Below are positions 18,742-27,240 of a DNA stretch of 64,000 nucleotides, one piece after another. The stretch is taken from positions 4,154,001 through 4,218,000 of the forward strand of contig NZ_CP072610.1 of NCBI RefSeq assembly GCF_021029445.1. Reading direction: 5' to 3'. The notes under the pieces are model-generated. The model searched no databases. It saw only the letters and a program-made list of their open reading frames with translations, and was not told where the DNA came from. The DNA comes from Pseudomonas wenzhouensis (GTDB lineage: Bacteria > Pseudomonadota > Gammaproteobacteria > Pseudomonadales > Pseudomonadaceae). The translations under genes and the position numbers were made by a program. Each line of letters starts with the position of its first letter. The first letter of the stretch is position 1.

Positions 18742-20085
18742 TCAGGCTTGCGGCGCAGTGCGGCCGACGTCGTACCAGTCCAGCTTGCGGGTCAGCACCA
18801 TCACGCTGCCGAGCACACCGAACACCAGCAGCGAGCCCATCAGCAGGGCGTAGTCCTCGGCATTGAGCAGGCCGTAGAGCATGGCGTACAGCGCTGCCAG
18901 CAACGCGCCAAAGCCCAGGCCGCGCTGCCAGCTGTGCAGCACGAAGCTGACGTAGAAGCCAATCAGCCCAACGCAGGCGCTGGCCGACAGCAGATAGGCC
19001 AGGGCGAACGCCAGATGCTCGGACAGCGACAGCAGCAGCAGGTAGAACAGCGCCAGCGACAGGCCGACCAGGGCGTACTGCACCGGATGCACGGCCAGGC
19101 GCTTGAGCACCTCGAAGAGGAAGAAGGTGGCGAAGGTCAGGGCAATGAACAGCAGCGCATATTTGATCGCGCGGTCGGTCTTCAGGTACTGATCCACCGG
19201 GTCGACGAAACTCACCCCGAAGTTGCGGCCGAAGAGATTCTGGCAACGCTCAGCGCCCACGCAGCCGCGCAATGCCTCTTCCAGGTTGGTGGCGAAGAAG
19301 CTGGTCTGCCACTCGGCGCTAAAGCCTTTGTCAGAGATCTCGCGGCTGCTCGGCAGGTATTCACCGATGAAGCTCGGGTGCGGCCAGTCGGAGTGCAGCT
19401 TGACCCGGCTATCGCGCCCGACCGGCACGATCGAGAGCTGCTCGGTGCCCTGCAGTTTCAGATCGAAGGCGAACTCGAGCGTCTGCCCACCCTGCGCATC
19501 CAGAGCCGGGAGCGGCGCATGCACGCCGGCGCCGAAATTATCGTCGCCGCTGCCCGGTGCGAAACTCAGGGTCTGGCCATTCAAGCGCAGTTGCAGGTCG
19601 TTGCTGATACCCCGGATATCGCTGATGCCGACCGAGAGGAAGGGTTTCTCGAAACGGTAGAAGCCCAGGTCGTCGCCCAGCCCGAGGCGCGCCGGCAAGC
19701 GGAATTGACCACTGACCTGGCTGTCGCTGCGGTACAGACGTGCTTCGTAAATGCCGCGCGCTCGCAGCTCGGTTCCCACCTGGCCTTCGAGCACGAAGCG
19801 CTCCGGCAGGAAGTACAGGCGCCCGCGCCGTTGACGCTCTTCGCTGTAACGCTCGCCGGTTTTCTCGTTGGTTTTCCACTCGTGGGTGGTCTTGATGTAA
19901 GGCAGCACCAGGATCGGCCCGGTGATCTGCTGGCTGTAGCTGGAACTGCGGGCAATGCCCTGCATCACCTCATAGCGCAGGCCCTGGCGCTCATCGACCA
20001 GGCCATCGATCATCAACAGGGGAATCATCAGCAGCAGAATCAACAGGGCAATGGCGCCCAGCTTGAAACTCAGGGAACGGCTCAT
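18742..20085 (-). CDS. creD: Inner membrane protein CreD (447 aa)
   Basis: CreD is a polytopic inner-membrane protein induced by the CreBC two-component system; in several Gram-negatives it influences beta-lactam tolerance and envelope homeostasis. One N-terminal helix (LGAIALLILLLMIPLLMIDGLV) is followed by a large periplasmic domain (residues ~45-290) and then about six closely spaced helices (FLFEVLKRLAVHPVQYALVGLSLALFYLLLLSLSEHLAFALAYLL...). Length matches the family. It is encoded 5.7 kb away from creBC instead of directly behind them. Confidence 0.94.
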   Translation of the reverse strand: MSRSLSFKLGAIALLILLLMIPLLMIDGLVDERQGLRYEVMQGIARSSSYSQQITGPILVLPYIKTTHEWKTNEKTGERYSEERQRRGRLYFLPERFVLEGQVGTELRARGIYEARLYRSDSQVSGQFRLPARLGLGDDLGFYRFEKPFLSVGISDIRGISNDLQLRLNGQTLSFAPGSGDDNFGAGVHAPLPALDAQGGQTLEFAFDLKLQGTEQLSIVPVGRDSRVKLHSDWPHPSFIGEYLPSSREISDKGFSAEWQTSFFATNLEEALRGCVGAERCQNLFGRNFGVSFVDPVDQYLKTDRAIKYALLFIALTFATFFLFEVLKRLAVHPVQYALVGLSLALFYLLLLSLSEHLAFALAYLLSASACVGLIGFYVSFVLHSWQRGLGFGALLAALYAMLYGLLNAEDYALLMGSLLVFGVLGSVMVLTRKLDWYDVGRTAPQA

Positions 20086-20261
20086 GGGTACGGCTCTCCG
20101 TAGCGAGTGAAAGTACGGCAGAGTCTGGGCAGCGATGATGGGAGGCGTGTGGGGCGCACGTGGAGATTGTGTGGAGAATGCGGGAGCGCTGTACGCCGAT
20201 TCGTCATCCAGCAGCTCGGCGGCACTGGCATCTGTATAAAAAACCAGTAAAACTTCGTCCC

Positions 20262-21893
20262 ATGCTCAGCCTCGATGCCCCCGAACTCTATTACCTGGCG
20301 AACTTTCGCAAGGCGCTTGCCTGGCTCGACGCCCATCACCGTGACCTGATGGACGACGCCGAACGCGCCTTCGTTGCGGATTTCCCTCGGCAACCCCTGC
20401 CCGCCCAGGCGCTGCTGGTGCGTCTGGTGATGCGCAAGGGCGTGCACTTTCGCGTGAGCAAACTGCGCTACGCCGAGATCGGTGAGATACCGAGCGCTGC
20501 CGCACCGCTGCTGCAACGGGGCTGGCTGATCGACTGCGCCGCACTGAGCTTCGACGAGCTGGGCGCCCTGCTGCTCAAGGACGAACTGGCCGCGCATTTC
20601 GCCAGCGATCTGCCAGGCGGCAACCTGAAAAAGAGCGAAGCGCTCGACCACCTGCGCGAGCTGCACAGCGAACCCCGCAGCCTGGCCGACTGGTGCCCGC
20701 AACTGGACGAACGCCTGCTGAGCCTGGCTATCGGCCCACTGTGCGACCGCCTGCGCCTGATGTTCTTCGGCAATCTGGCGCAGGACTGGTCGGAATTCGT
20801 GCTGGCCGACTTAGGCATATTCCGCTACGAACAAGTGCCGATCACCCCCGGTTCACGCGGCTTTCGCCACCGCCAGGACGTCGACGACTACCTGCACCTG
20901 CGCGCCTGCCGTGAGGCCTTCGAGGCCGGTATGGCGGTTACCGAGGTGCTGCAGCAGCTCGGCGATTTCAGCAGCGACAGCGCCCATATCAGCGACCGTC
21001 ACCAGCGCCTGCTGCTGCAACTGGCGCAACACCTGGAACGCACTGGTGAACTGGACTCGGCGCTGGCGCTGTACCGCGACACCCGCGCGCTGGGCTCGCG
21101 ACAGCGGCAGATCCGCGTGCTGGAGCGCCTCGGCCGGGATGCCGAAGCCTTAGCGCTGGCCGAACAGGTGCTCAACGCGCCGCACAACGCCGAAGAAGCG
21201 CAACTGGCCGAACGCGCACGCTCGCGTCTGCGCAAGCGCCTCGGCCTGCCGCCAGCGGCCAAGGCGGCGAAGCTGATCGAGGATCGCCTCGACCTGCGCC
21301 TGCCGCGCGCCGCCAGAGTCGAGCTGGCCGTGGCCATGCACTTGGCCGAACCCGATGCACCCGTGCATTACGTGGAGAACACGCTGATCTGCGGACTGTT
21401 CGGCCTGCTCTGCTGGGAGGCGATCTTCGCCCCGCTACCCGGCGCCTTCTTTCATCCTTTTCACACCGGCCCGGTGGATCTGCATCGTGCCGACTTCCAT
21501 GCGCGCCGTGCCGAGTTGTTCGCCGCCTGCCTAACGCGCCTTGAAGATGGCAGCTACCTCGACGCCATGCGCCGTACCCATGCCGAGAAATTCGGCATCC
21601 AGTCGCCCTTCGTGCTCTGGGAACTGCTCGATGCCGAGCGCCTGGAACAGGCACTGGCCTGCCTACCGCCTGCGCACCTCGCCGCCTGGTTCCGCCGCCT
21701 GCTGGCCGATATCCGCGAGAACCGTGCCGGCATGCCCGACCTGATCCAGTTCTGGCCCGCCGAGGGCCGCTACCGGATGATCGAGGTTAAAGGCCCAGGC
21801 GACCGCCTGCAGGACAACCAGAAACGCTGGCTGGCCTTTTGTGCCGAACATGGCATGCCGGTCAGCGTCTGCTATGTGGAGTGGAGCGATTGA
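20262..21893 (+). CDS. fan1: FAN1-type VRR-NUC structure-specific nuclease (543 aa)
   Basis: Bacterial FAN1 proteins cleave 5' flaps and help remove interstrand crosslinks. The C-terminal VRR-NUC domain has GMPDLIQFWP (residues ~490-498) and MIEVKGPGDRLQDNQKRW (~506-523), giving the full PD-x(n)-EVK-x(n)-Q active site. The middle of the protein is helical and TPR-like (LERTGELDSALALYRDTRALGSRQRQIRVLERLGRDAEAL). The start MLSLDAPELYYLANFRKAL is chosen from family-like N-terminal sequence; the open frame extends 34 codons upstream. Its TGA overlaps the TTG start of the helicase gene, so the two are translationally coupled. Confidence 0.9.
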   Translation: MLSLDAPELYYLANFRKALAWLDAHHRDLMDDAERAFVADFPRQPLPAQALLVRLVMRKGVHFRVSKLRYAEIGEIPSAAAPLLQRGWLIDCAALSFDELGALLLKDELAAHFASDLPGGNLKKSEALDHLRELHSEPRSLADWCPQLDERLLSLAIGPLCDRLRLMFFGNLAQDWSEFVLADLGIFRYEQVPITPGSRGFRHRQDVDDYLHLRACREAFEAGMAVTEVLQQLGDFSSDSAHISDRHQRLLLQLAQHLERTGELDSALALYRDTRALGSRQRQIRVLERLGRDAEALALAEQVLNAPHNAEEAQLAERARSRLRKRLGLPPAAKAAKLIEDRLDLRLPRAARVELAVAMHLAEPDAPVHYVENTLICGLFGLLCWEAIFAPLPGAFFHPFHTGPVDLHRADFHARRAELFAACLTRLEDGSYLDAMRRTHAEKFGIQSPFVLWELLDAERLEQALACLPPAHLAAWFRRLLADIRENRAGMPDLIQFWPAEGRYRMIEVKGPGDRLQDNQKRWLAFCAEHGMPVSVCYVEWSD

Positions 21894-24190
21894 GCCTGCG
21901 CATCGCCGTGCGCGAGCTGTGCGAGTTCACCGCCAAGGAAGGTGACCTCGACCTGCGCTTCACCCCCTCGCCCACCGCGCAGGAGGGCATGGCCGGGCAC
22001 GCCACGGTAGTTGCCCGGCGTGGGCCGGATTACGTGTGCGAACTGCCGCTGATCGGCCAGTTCGAGGGGCTGACGGTCAGTGGCCGCGCCGATGGCTTCG
22101 ACCCCGAGTTTCGCCTGCTGGAAGAGATCAAGACCCATCGCGGCGACATCTCGCGCATCCCTGCCAACCACCGCCTGCTGCACTGGGCGCAGGTGAAGAT
22201 CTACGGCTGGCTGCTGTGCCAGGAGCTGGGCTTCGAGGAACTGGATCTGGCGGTGGTCTACTTCAACGTCATCACCCAGCAGGAAACGGTGTTCCGCGAA
22301 CGCCACAGCGCCGAATCGCTGGGCGAGTTTTTCGCCCTGCACTGCCGCCGTTACATCGACTGGGCGCGGCAGGAACAGGCGCATCAGCAAGCACGCAATC
22401 AGGCATTGGACGCGCTGCAGTTCCCCTACGGCGAATTTCGCCATGGCCAGCGGCAACTGGCCGAAGCCGTATATCGTGCCGCACGCGACGGCCACTACCT
22501 GCTGGCGCAGGCCACCACCGGCATTGGCAAGACTCTTGGCACCCTGTTCCCGCAGCTCAAGGCCATGCCCGGCCAGCAGCTCGACCGCTTGTTCTTCCTC
22601 AGCGCCAAGACGCCGGGCCGGCGCCTGGCGCTGGATGCCCTGCAACGCCTGCGCGAGCCGGACACGCCGCTGCGCGTACTGGAACACGTGGCCCGCGACA
22701 AGGCCTGCGAGCAACCGAGCAAGGCCTGCCATGGCGACTCCTGCCCGCTGGCCAAAGGCTTCTACGACCGCCTACCGGCAGCACGCAGCGCGGCGCTGAA
22801 GGAGCGCTGGCTGGATCAACGAGCCGTGCGCAATATCGCCATCGCTCATGGCGTGTGCCCTTACTACCTGAGCCAGGAGCTGTGCCGCTGGAGCGACGTG
22901 GTGGTGGGTGACTACAACTACTACTTCGACCTCGGCGCCCTGCTGCACAGCCTCACCCTGATCAACCAGTGGCGCGTGTGCCTACTGGTGGACGAGGCGC
23001 ACAATCTGGTGGAACGCGGGCGCGGCATGTACAGCGCCGAGCTGGATCAGGCGCGCTTCAAGGCCATGTGCCGCGACGCGCCGAAACGCCTGAAGAGCGT
23101 GCTGGAACGGGTCGACCGCCACTGGGATCAACTGCACCGCGAGCAGGAGGTGCCCTATCAGGTCTACCCGCTGGCGCCGGACCTGCTGCTCGCCGCCCTG
23201 GGCAAGGCGGTCAGCGCCATCACCGACCTGCTCACCGACCAGCCCGAAGGCAATGGCGGCGAACTGCTCAGCTTTTATCTGGACGCAATGCTGTTCTGCC
23301 GCCTGGCAGAAAGCTTCGGCCCGCACTCGCTGTTCGATATCAACCGCATCGACGCCGGCAACGGACGCAGCTACTCGACCCTGTGCATCCGCAATATCCT
23401 GCCGGCGCCCTTCCTAGGCCCGCGCTTCGAGGACGCCCACAGCGCCACGCTGTTCTCTGCCACGCTCAGCCCCAGCCACTATTACCTCGACCTGCTCGGC
23501 CTGCCGATCGAGACCCAGTGCCTGGACGTCGCCTCGCCGTTCAGCGCCGAACAACTGCATGTGCAGGTGGTGCGCAACCTGTCGACCCGCTACCAGCACC
23601 GCGACGCCTCGCTGGCGCCGATCTGCCAGTTGATGGCGCGGCAGTACGCCGAACGCCCCGGCAACTACCTGGCCTTCTTCAGCAGCTATCAGTATCTGGA
23701 GCAGGTGCTGCAGGAGCTGCGCCGCGACCACCCGCAGATCCCGGTGTGGACGCAATCGCGGCAGATGGACGAAGCGGCACGTCAGGGCTTTATCGAGCGC
23801 TTCCAGATCGGCGGACGCGGCATCGGCTTCGCCGTGCTTGGCGGCGTATTCGGCGAAGGTGTCGACCTGCCTGGCGAACGCCTGATCGGCGCCTTCGTCG
23901 CCACCCTCGGCCTGGCCCAGCTCAACCCGATCAACGAAGAAATCCGCCAGCGCATGGACGCCCTGTTCGGCAATGGCTACGACTACACCTACCTGTTTCC
24001 CGGCCTGCAGAAGGTCGTGCAGGCCGCCGGCCGGGTGATCCGCACGCCAGAGGATCAGGGTGTGCTCTACCTGATCGACGACCGCTTCGCCCGCCCCGAA
24101 GTCCGCCGCCTGCTGCCGAGTTGGTGGCGGGTGGAACTGCTGCGTTTGCCGCTCAAAGCCCCCACTCCCGAGCCGCAACCCGACCTGTAG
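21890..24190 (+). CDS. Rad3/DinG-type helicase with N-terminal Cas4-like nuclease domain (766 aa)
   Basis: This is a fusion of a PD-(D/E)XK nuclease and an XPD-like superfamily 2 helicase. Nuclease motifs are GRADGF...EEIKTH (residues ~66-83) and QVKIYGW (~101), the QxxxY of Cas4/RecB-type enzymes. Helicase motifs are ATTGIGKTLG (Walker A, ~208), LVDEAHNLVERGRG (DEAH, ~368), ATLFSATLSP, and QAAGRVIRTPEDQG (motif VI). Cysteines at CEQPSKACHGDSC and GVCPYY are placed like the iron-sulfur ligands of XPD. The start is TTG at 21890, with GGAG eight bases before it; GTG at 21881 is an alternative. Coupling to FAN1 suggests one DNA crosslink repair module. Confidence 0.88.
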   Translation: MSLRIAVRELCEFTAKEGDLDLRFTPSPTAQEGMAGHATVVARRGPDYVCELPLIGQFEGLTVSGRADGFDPEFRLLEEIKTHRGDISRIPANHRLLHWAQVKIYGWLLCQELGFEELDLAVVYFNVITQQETVFRERHSAESLGEFFALHCRRYIDWARQEQAHQQARNQALDALQFPYGEFRHGQRQLAEAVYRAARDGHYLLAQATTGIGKTLGTLFPQLKAMPGQQLDRLFFLSAKTPGRRLALDALQRLREPDTPLRVLEHVARDKACEQPSKACHGDSCPLAKGFYDRLPAARSAALKERWLDQRAVRNIAIAHGVCPYYLSQELCRWSDVVVGDYNYYFDLGALLHSLTLINQWRVCLLVDEAHNLVERGRGMYSAELDQARFKAMCRDAPKRLKSVLERVDRHWDQLHREQEVPYQVYPLAPDLLLAALGKAVSAITDLLTDQPEGNGGELLSFYLDAMLFCRLAESFGPHSLFDINRIDAGNGRSYSTLCIRNILPAPFLGPRFEDAHSATLFSATLSPSHYYLDLLGLPIETQCLDVASPFSAEQLHVQVVRNLSTRYQHRDASLAPICQLMARQYAERPGNYLAFFSSYQYLEQVLQELRRDHPQIPVWTQSRQMDEAARQGFIERFQIGGRGIGFAVLGGVFGEGVDLPGERLIGAFVATLGLAQLNPINEEIRQRMDALFGNGYDYTYLFPGLQKVVQAAGRVIRTPEDQGVLYLIDDRFARPEVRRLLPSWWRVELLRLPLKAPTPEPQPDL

Positions 24191-24240
24191 AAACGGACTT
24201 ATCTGCGATCATGCGGCCGGAAATCATAGAGCCGTAGCCT

Positions 24241-24299
24241 GGGTAGAGCACCGCGAAACCCGGGAACCCACAGACGATGGGTTTCGCGGTGCTCTACCC
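24241..24299. repeat. Perfect 21-bp inverted repeat
   Basis: GGGTAGAGCACCGCGAAAC (24241 on) mirrors GTTTCGCGGTGCTCTACCC (ending 24299) across a 17-base loop, with no mismatch over 21 pairs. A degenerate relative lies at ~25730-25760 (GATGGGTTGCGCG...GCGCTACCCATCC). It belongs to a class of intergenic hairpins in this genome rather than to a terminator, since no T-run follows. Confidence 0.8.
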
Positions 24300-24334
24300 A
24301 TCCTACGCACTTGCCAGCGGTTATCCGACATGGT

Positions 24335-24424
24335 GTATAACCTATAACCACACCTAACAACTTCAAACTGTTCGTTTCGCTCAATATGACGGGCTAAAGC
24401 CCGCCCCTTAACCAAACGTTATGC
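24335..24424 (+). other. Candidate attC-like site before the HNH gene
   Basis: The outer boxes GTATAAC (24335-24341) and GTTATGC (24418-24424) pair over seven positions (one wobble). Between them lies TTCGTTTCGCTCA and an inner hairpin GGGCTAAAGCCC, as in environmental attC sites. The 3' box sits 21 bases before the HNH start codon. The match is by eye and has not been folded computationally. Confidence 0.4.
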
Positions 24425-24445
24425 GTAAACAATAAAGGAGTCAGT

Positions 24446-24760
24446 ATGGCAAATAGTTGGAACATTCCAAGCTGGCTTGAAAAAGAGGTTCGAACACGGG
24501 ACAAGAATTGCATTTACTGCGGCACTGCTTTTACAACCGCTAAGGTTTCGAAGAAAACTTGCGCTAGCTGGGAGCACATCATAAATGACGCAAAGATTAT
24601 AACCAGAGAAAACATTGCGCTATGCTGCTGTTCATGCAATGCAAGCAAAGGACAGAAGCAGCTATCCGAATGGCTTCTTTCAAAATACTGTGTAGATCGT
24701 CAAATTACGTATGAATCAGTAGCGCCAATAATCCAGCAGGCATTAGCCAACGGTCTTTAA
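24446..24760 (+). CDS. Small HNH endonuclease-like protein (104 aa)
   Basis: The protein shows a zinc-ribbon HNH pattern: CIYCGTAF, then a central H (SWEHIINDAKI), N (RENIALCCCSCNASKG) and paired cysteines CCxxC. The start ATG has AAAGGAG eight bases upstream. Base composition is clearly AT-richer than all neighbours, indicating acquisition. It is flanked by GTTATGC (24418) and GCATAAC (24766), the box pair that bounds integron gene cassettes. The substrate is unknown; it may be a nuclease of a defence or mobile system, or a free-standing homing-type enzyme. Confidence 0.8.
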   Translation: MANSWNIPSWLEKEVRTRDKNCIYCGTAFTTAKVSKKTCASWEHIINDAKIITRENIALCCCSCNASKGQKQLSEWLLSKYCVDRQITYESVAPIIQQALANGL

Positions 24761-24772
24761 CAATCGCATAAC

Positions 24773-25081
24773 AATAGGTATATGGACTCTCCCAACAAGC
24801 AGTGAGTAAAGCTTTGCTTTTGCACCTGTCGTCAGCGCGGTTGCATTCGTATATCCGGCCTGTTCTGGGCGCTACCGCCCTGGCCATTCTGTAGTTCGCG
24901 CAGCGGGGACCAAGCGTTCAATCGATCACGAAGATCATCATTGTTATCGGCCTTGCTCCGCAGCAGGGCTCGCCTGCTCCGGCAGTGCTGCTGTTCACCA
25001 CAACCACACGAAGATCATGAGTAGCCCGGATCAATGCGCGGCTACCGGTCGTTACCCCAGGCCCGGCAGCGGGGACGGTGC
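24773..25081. other. Intergenic gap, no gene seen
   Basis: It contains GCATAAC just before its left edge, two copies of ACGAAGATCAT (~24930 and ~25010), and a degenerate REP unit GTAGCCCGGATCAATGCGCGGCTAC (~25021). A clear 3' partner (GTTATGC) for a second attC was not found. No protein-like frame was seen on either strand. Confidence 0.5.
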
Positions 25082-25576
25082 CTAGTTAGTGCGGCCTGCT
25101 GCGCGGGCGTTCTTTTGCTGCAGGATCACGGAGGCTTCGTTGTAGGCCGTCTGGAAGGCTTCGCTGCCGATCCACGCCACTGCGGTGTCTTCGTCTTCGT
25201 TGTGGTAGATCGCGCGGTAGACGATCAGCAGGCCCATCATGAAGTCGGTAGCTGGGTCTTCCTCTTCTTCGGAGACGACCAGTTCCAGCACCGGGTATTG
25301 CAGGAATACCAGGCACATCGCCAGCAGGCTGATGGCTTCGCCCATTTTCATCGCCTGGAACAGGTCGTCGAAGTCCGCCGGGTCGAAGCCGTTCTCTTCG
25401 ATGTCCTTGAAGTCGAAGGTGTTCAGGTCGATGGCCACATCGTCGAACGGCTCATCGATCAGCGGGTTGGCCAGCAGCGGATGCAGTGCATGGCTTTTGG
25501 GCTTGCCGATGCGGTTCTGCTTGGCCTTGGCTTTGGCCCGCTGGGCACGCTTTTTCTGTTTATCCGGGGAGGCCAT
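25082..25576 (-). CDS. Conserved hypothetical acidic protein (164 aa)
   Basis: I do not recognise a named family. The N-terminus is very basic (MASPDKQKKRAQRAKAKAKQNRIGK), resembling a nucleic-acid-binding tail, and the rest is strongly acidic and helical (FDDVAIDLNTFDFKDIEENGFDPADFDDLF). There is a hydrophobic patch AISLLAMCLVFLQYPVLELVV and an EEEED cluster. No signal peptide was found. It lies downstream of creC on the same strand with a ~240 bp repeat-bearing gap, so it is probably a separate transcription unit. Confidence 0.75.
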   Translation of the reverse strand: MASPDKQKKRAQRAKAKAKQNRIGKPKSHALHPLLANPLIDEPFDDVAIDLNTFDFKDIEENGFDPADFDDLFQAMKMGEAISLLAMCLVFLQYPVLELVVSEEEEDPATDFMMGLLIVYRAIYHNEDEDTAVAWIGSEAFQTAYNEASVILQQKNARAAGRTN

Positions 25577-25815
25577 GGGGCGGGTTCCTTGCTCGATACA
25601 GCCGTATAGATGGCTCGCTATTGTATGCGGCCATGCGCCGAGAGGTGCCAGTAGCTGGCATTTTAATGAGCCGGAGCGCCGCGCGGCACTCAGGCGCTGG
25701 CATCAAAGCGTGTAACTCACAGATGATGGGTTGCGCGTTGCGCTACCCATCCTACGCGAGCCCAATGCCCGTCGCGGCTGAGGCCTCTTCCACGAGGCGC
25801 GGTGCGCAGCGCACC

Positions 25816-27237
25816 CTACGCGGGCAATGTCAGGCGTACTTCCACACCGCCGTCGACATTGCCGATATGCAATCCACCACCATGCAACTCAGCCACTTCC
25901 TGCACAAAGTTCAGACCCAGGCCGGTGCTCTTGCGACCACCATCGGGGCGCGGCAGGGAGTAGAAGCGTTCGGTCAGCCGACCCAGGGCGTAGTCGGGGA
26001 TGGCCTGTCCCTGATTGAACAGACGCAGGAGGATGCGCTCGCCCTGGCATTCGGCAGCGATGCGGATGCAGCCGCCGGGCGGGGTGAAGTCCAGGGCGTT
26101 GTCCAGCAGGTTGGCCAGGGCCTGGCGCAGCAGGAAGCGCTCGCCGCGCAGGTTGAGCCCAGCGGGTAGAGCCTGCTCGATCTGCAAGCTGGCAGCGGTG
26201 ATACGCGCCTGCTGCGCTTGCAGCAGTTCGTTCACCAATGGCACCAGCGGCACCGCCACGCGCTCCTCCAGCCCTTGACGTTGCTCCACCTGGGCCAGGT
26301 GCAGCAGGCGTTCGATCAGATTCTGCAACCGTGCGCTTTCCTGCTGGATATTGGCCACGAAACGCTGGCGCTGGTCGGTGGACATCTCGCCGTCGAGCAG
26401 TTCGGCAGCGCCACGAATGGCCGCCAGCGGGCTTTTCAGTTCGTGGGTCAGGGTGTGTACGTAGCGCTCGACGTAGGCCTTGCCTTCCAGCTCGGTACGC
26501 ATGCGCTCGACCGCCACCGCCAGTTGCCCGAGTTCGCCGCCGCGTACCTGGGGCGGCTCGGCACGCTGGCCTTCGCTGACGGCCTGGGCATAGCGGGTGA
26601 GTTTGCCCAGCGCGGCGCTGAGCCACCAGGACAGCAGCGCGCCGACCAGCAGGCCAAGGCCGATCAACCCGGCCCCGAGCCAGCCCAGGCGCGTTTGCGA
26701 GCGCTCGATATAGGGCTGCAGGGTGCGGTTGGGTTTGGCCACCGAGACCACGCCGATGATGCGTTCGCCATCCCTGATCGGCGCGGCCACGTACATCACC
26801 GAGGAGTCGGGGTCGTTCGGGTCTTCACGGGTCGAACGGGCGCCGTACTGGCCGCGCAGGGTGAGCAGCACATCGTTCCAACGCGAATAGTCCTGACCGA
26901 CCGCCAGGCCGCTGGAGTCGAGCAGGACGATGCCCTGGGCGTCGGTGACGTAGATGCGGTGGTTGACCTCGGCCTTGGTCAGCCCCCAGATGCTCGCCTG
27001 CGGCTGGCGCCGGCCATAGGCCTCCAGTGCGTCGTTCAGGCGGCCCTGACCGAGCGTGCCGGCCTTGAGGTCGTCACGCAGGATCTCGGCCAGCAGGTTG
27101 GCGGTATCGACCAGGGTTTCTTCGGTGCTTTGGCGCACGCCAGGGCGAATCTCGTCCATCACCGTGCTGAGCACGAACCAGCCGGCGAGGCCGACGAAGA
27201 GGAAGTAGACGAGGAAGATGCGTACGCCCAACGGCAT
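25816..27237 (-). CDS. creC: Sensor histidine kinase CreC (473 aa)
   Basis: This is a membrane kinase of the CreBC two-component system, which responds to carbon/fermentation state in enterobacteria and to penicillin-binding-protein inhibition in some pseudomonads. Helix 1 spans residues ~6-28, a periplasmic sensor follows (~30-180), and helix 2 is LGAGLIGLGLLVGALLSWWLSAAL (~187-210). Then come a HAMP linker and the HisKA box VHTLTHELKSPLAAIRGAAELL with the phospho-accepting His. HATPase motifs are NLLDNALDFTP and STGLGLNFV. It starts 3 bp after the creB stop. Unlike in many species, creD does not follow directly. Confidence 0.92.
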   Translation of the reverse strand: MPLGVRIFLVYFLFVGLAGWFVLSTVMDEIRPGVRQSTEETLVDTANLLAEILRDDLKAGTLGQGRLNDALEAYGRRQPQASIWGLTKAEVNHRIYVTDAQGIVLLDSSGLAVGQDYSRWNDVLLTLRGQYGARSTREDPNDPDSSVMYVAAPIRDGERIIGVVSVAKPNRTLQPYIERSQTRLGWLGAGLIGLGLLVGALLSWWLSAALGKLTRYAQAVSEGQRAEPPQVRGGELGQLAVAVERMRTELEGKAYVERYVHTLTHELKSPLAAIRGAAELLDGEMSTDQRQRFVANIQQESARLQNLIERLLHLAQVEQRQGLEERVAVPLVPLVNELLQAQQARITAASLQIEQALPAGLNLRGERFLLRQALANLLDNALDFTPPGGCIRIAAECQGERILLRLFNQGQAIPDYALGRLTERFYSLPRPDGGRKSTGLGLNFVQEVAELHGGGLHIGNVDGGVEVRLTLPA

Positions 27238-27240
27238 TGT

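Noticed and set aside
20086..20261. Possible CreB box before creD
   Set aside because: Only a single TTCAC was found near the creD start; the second copy at six-base spacing is absent.
24705..24887. Minus-strand open frame over the HNH 3' end
   Set aside because: It is antisense to the HNH gene, with no ribosome site and no protein-like composition.
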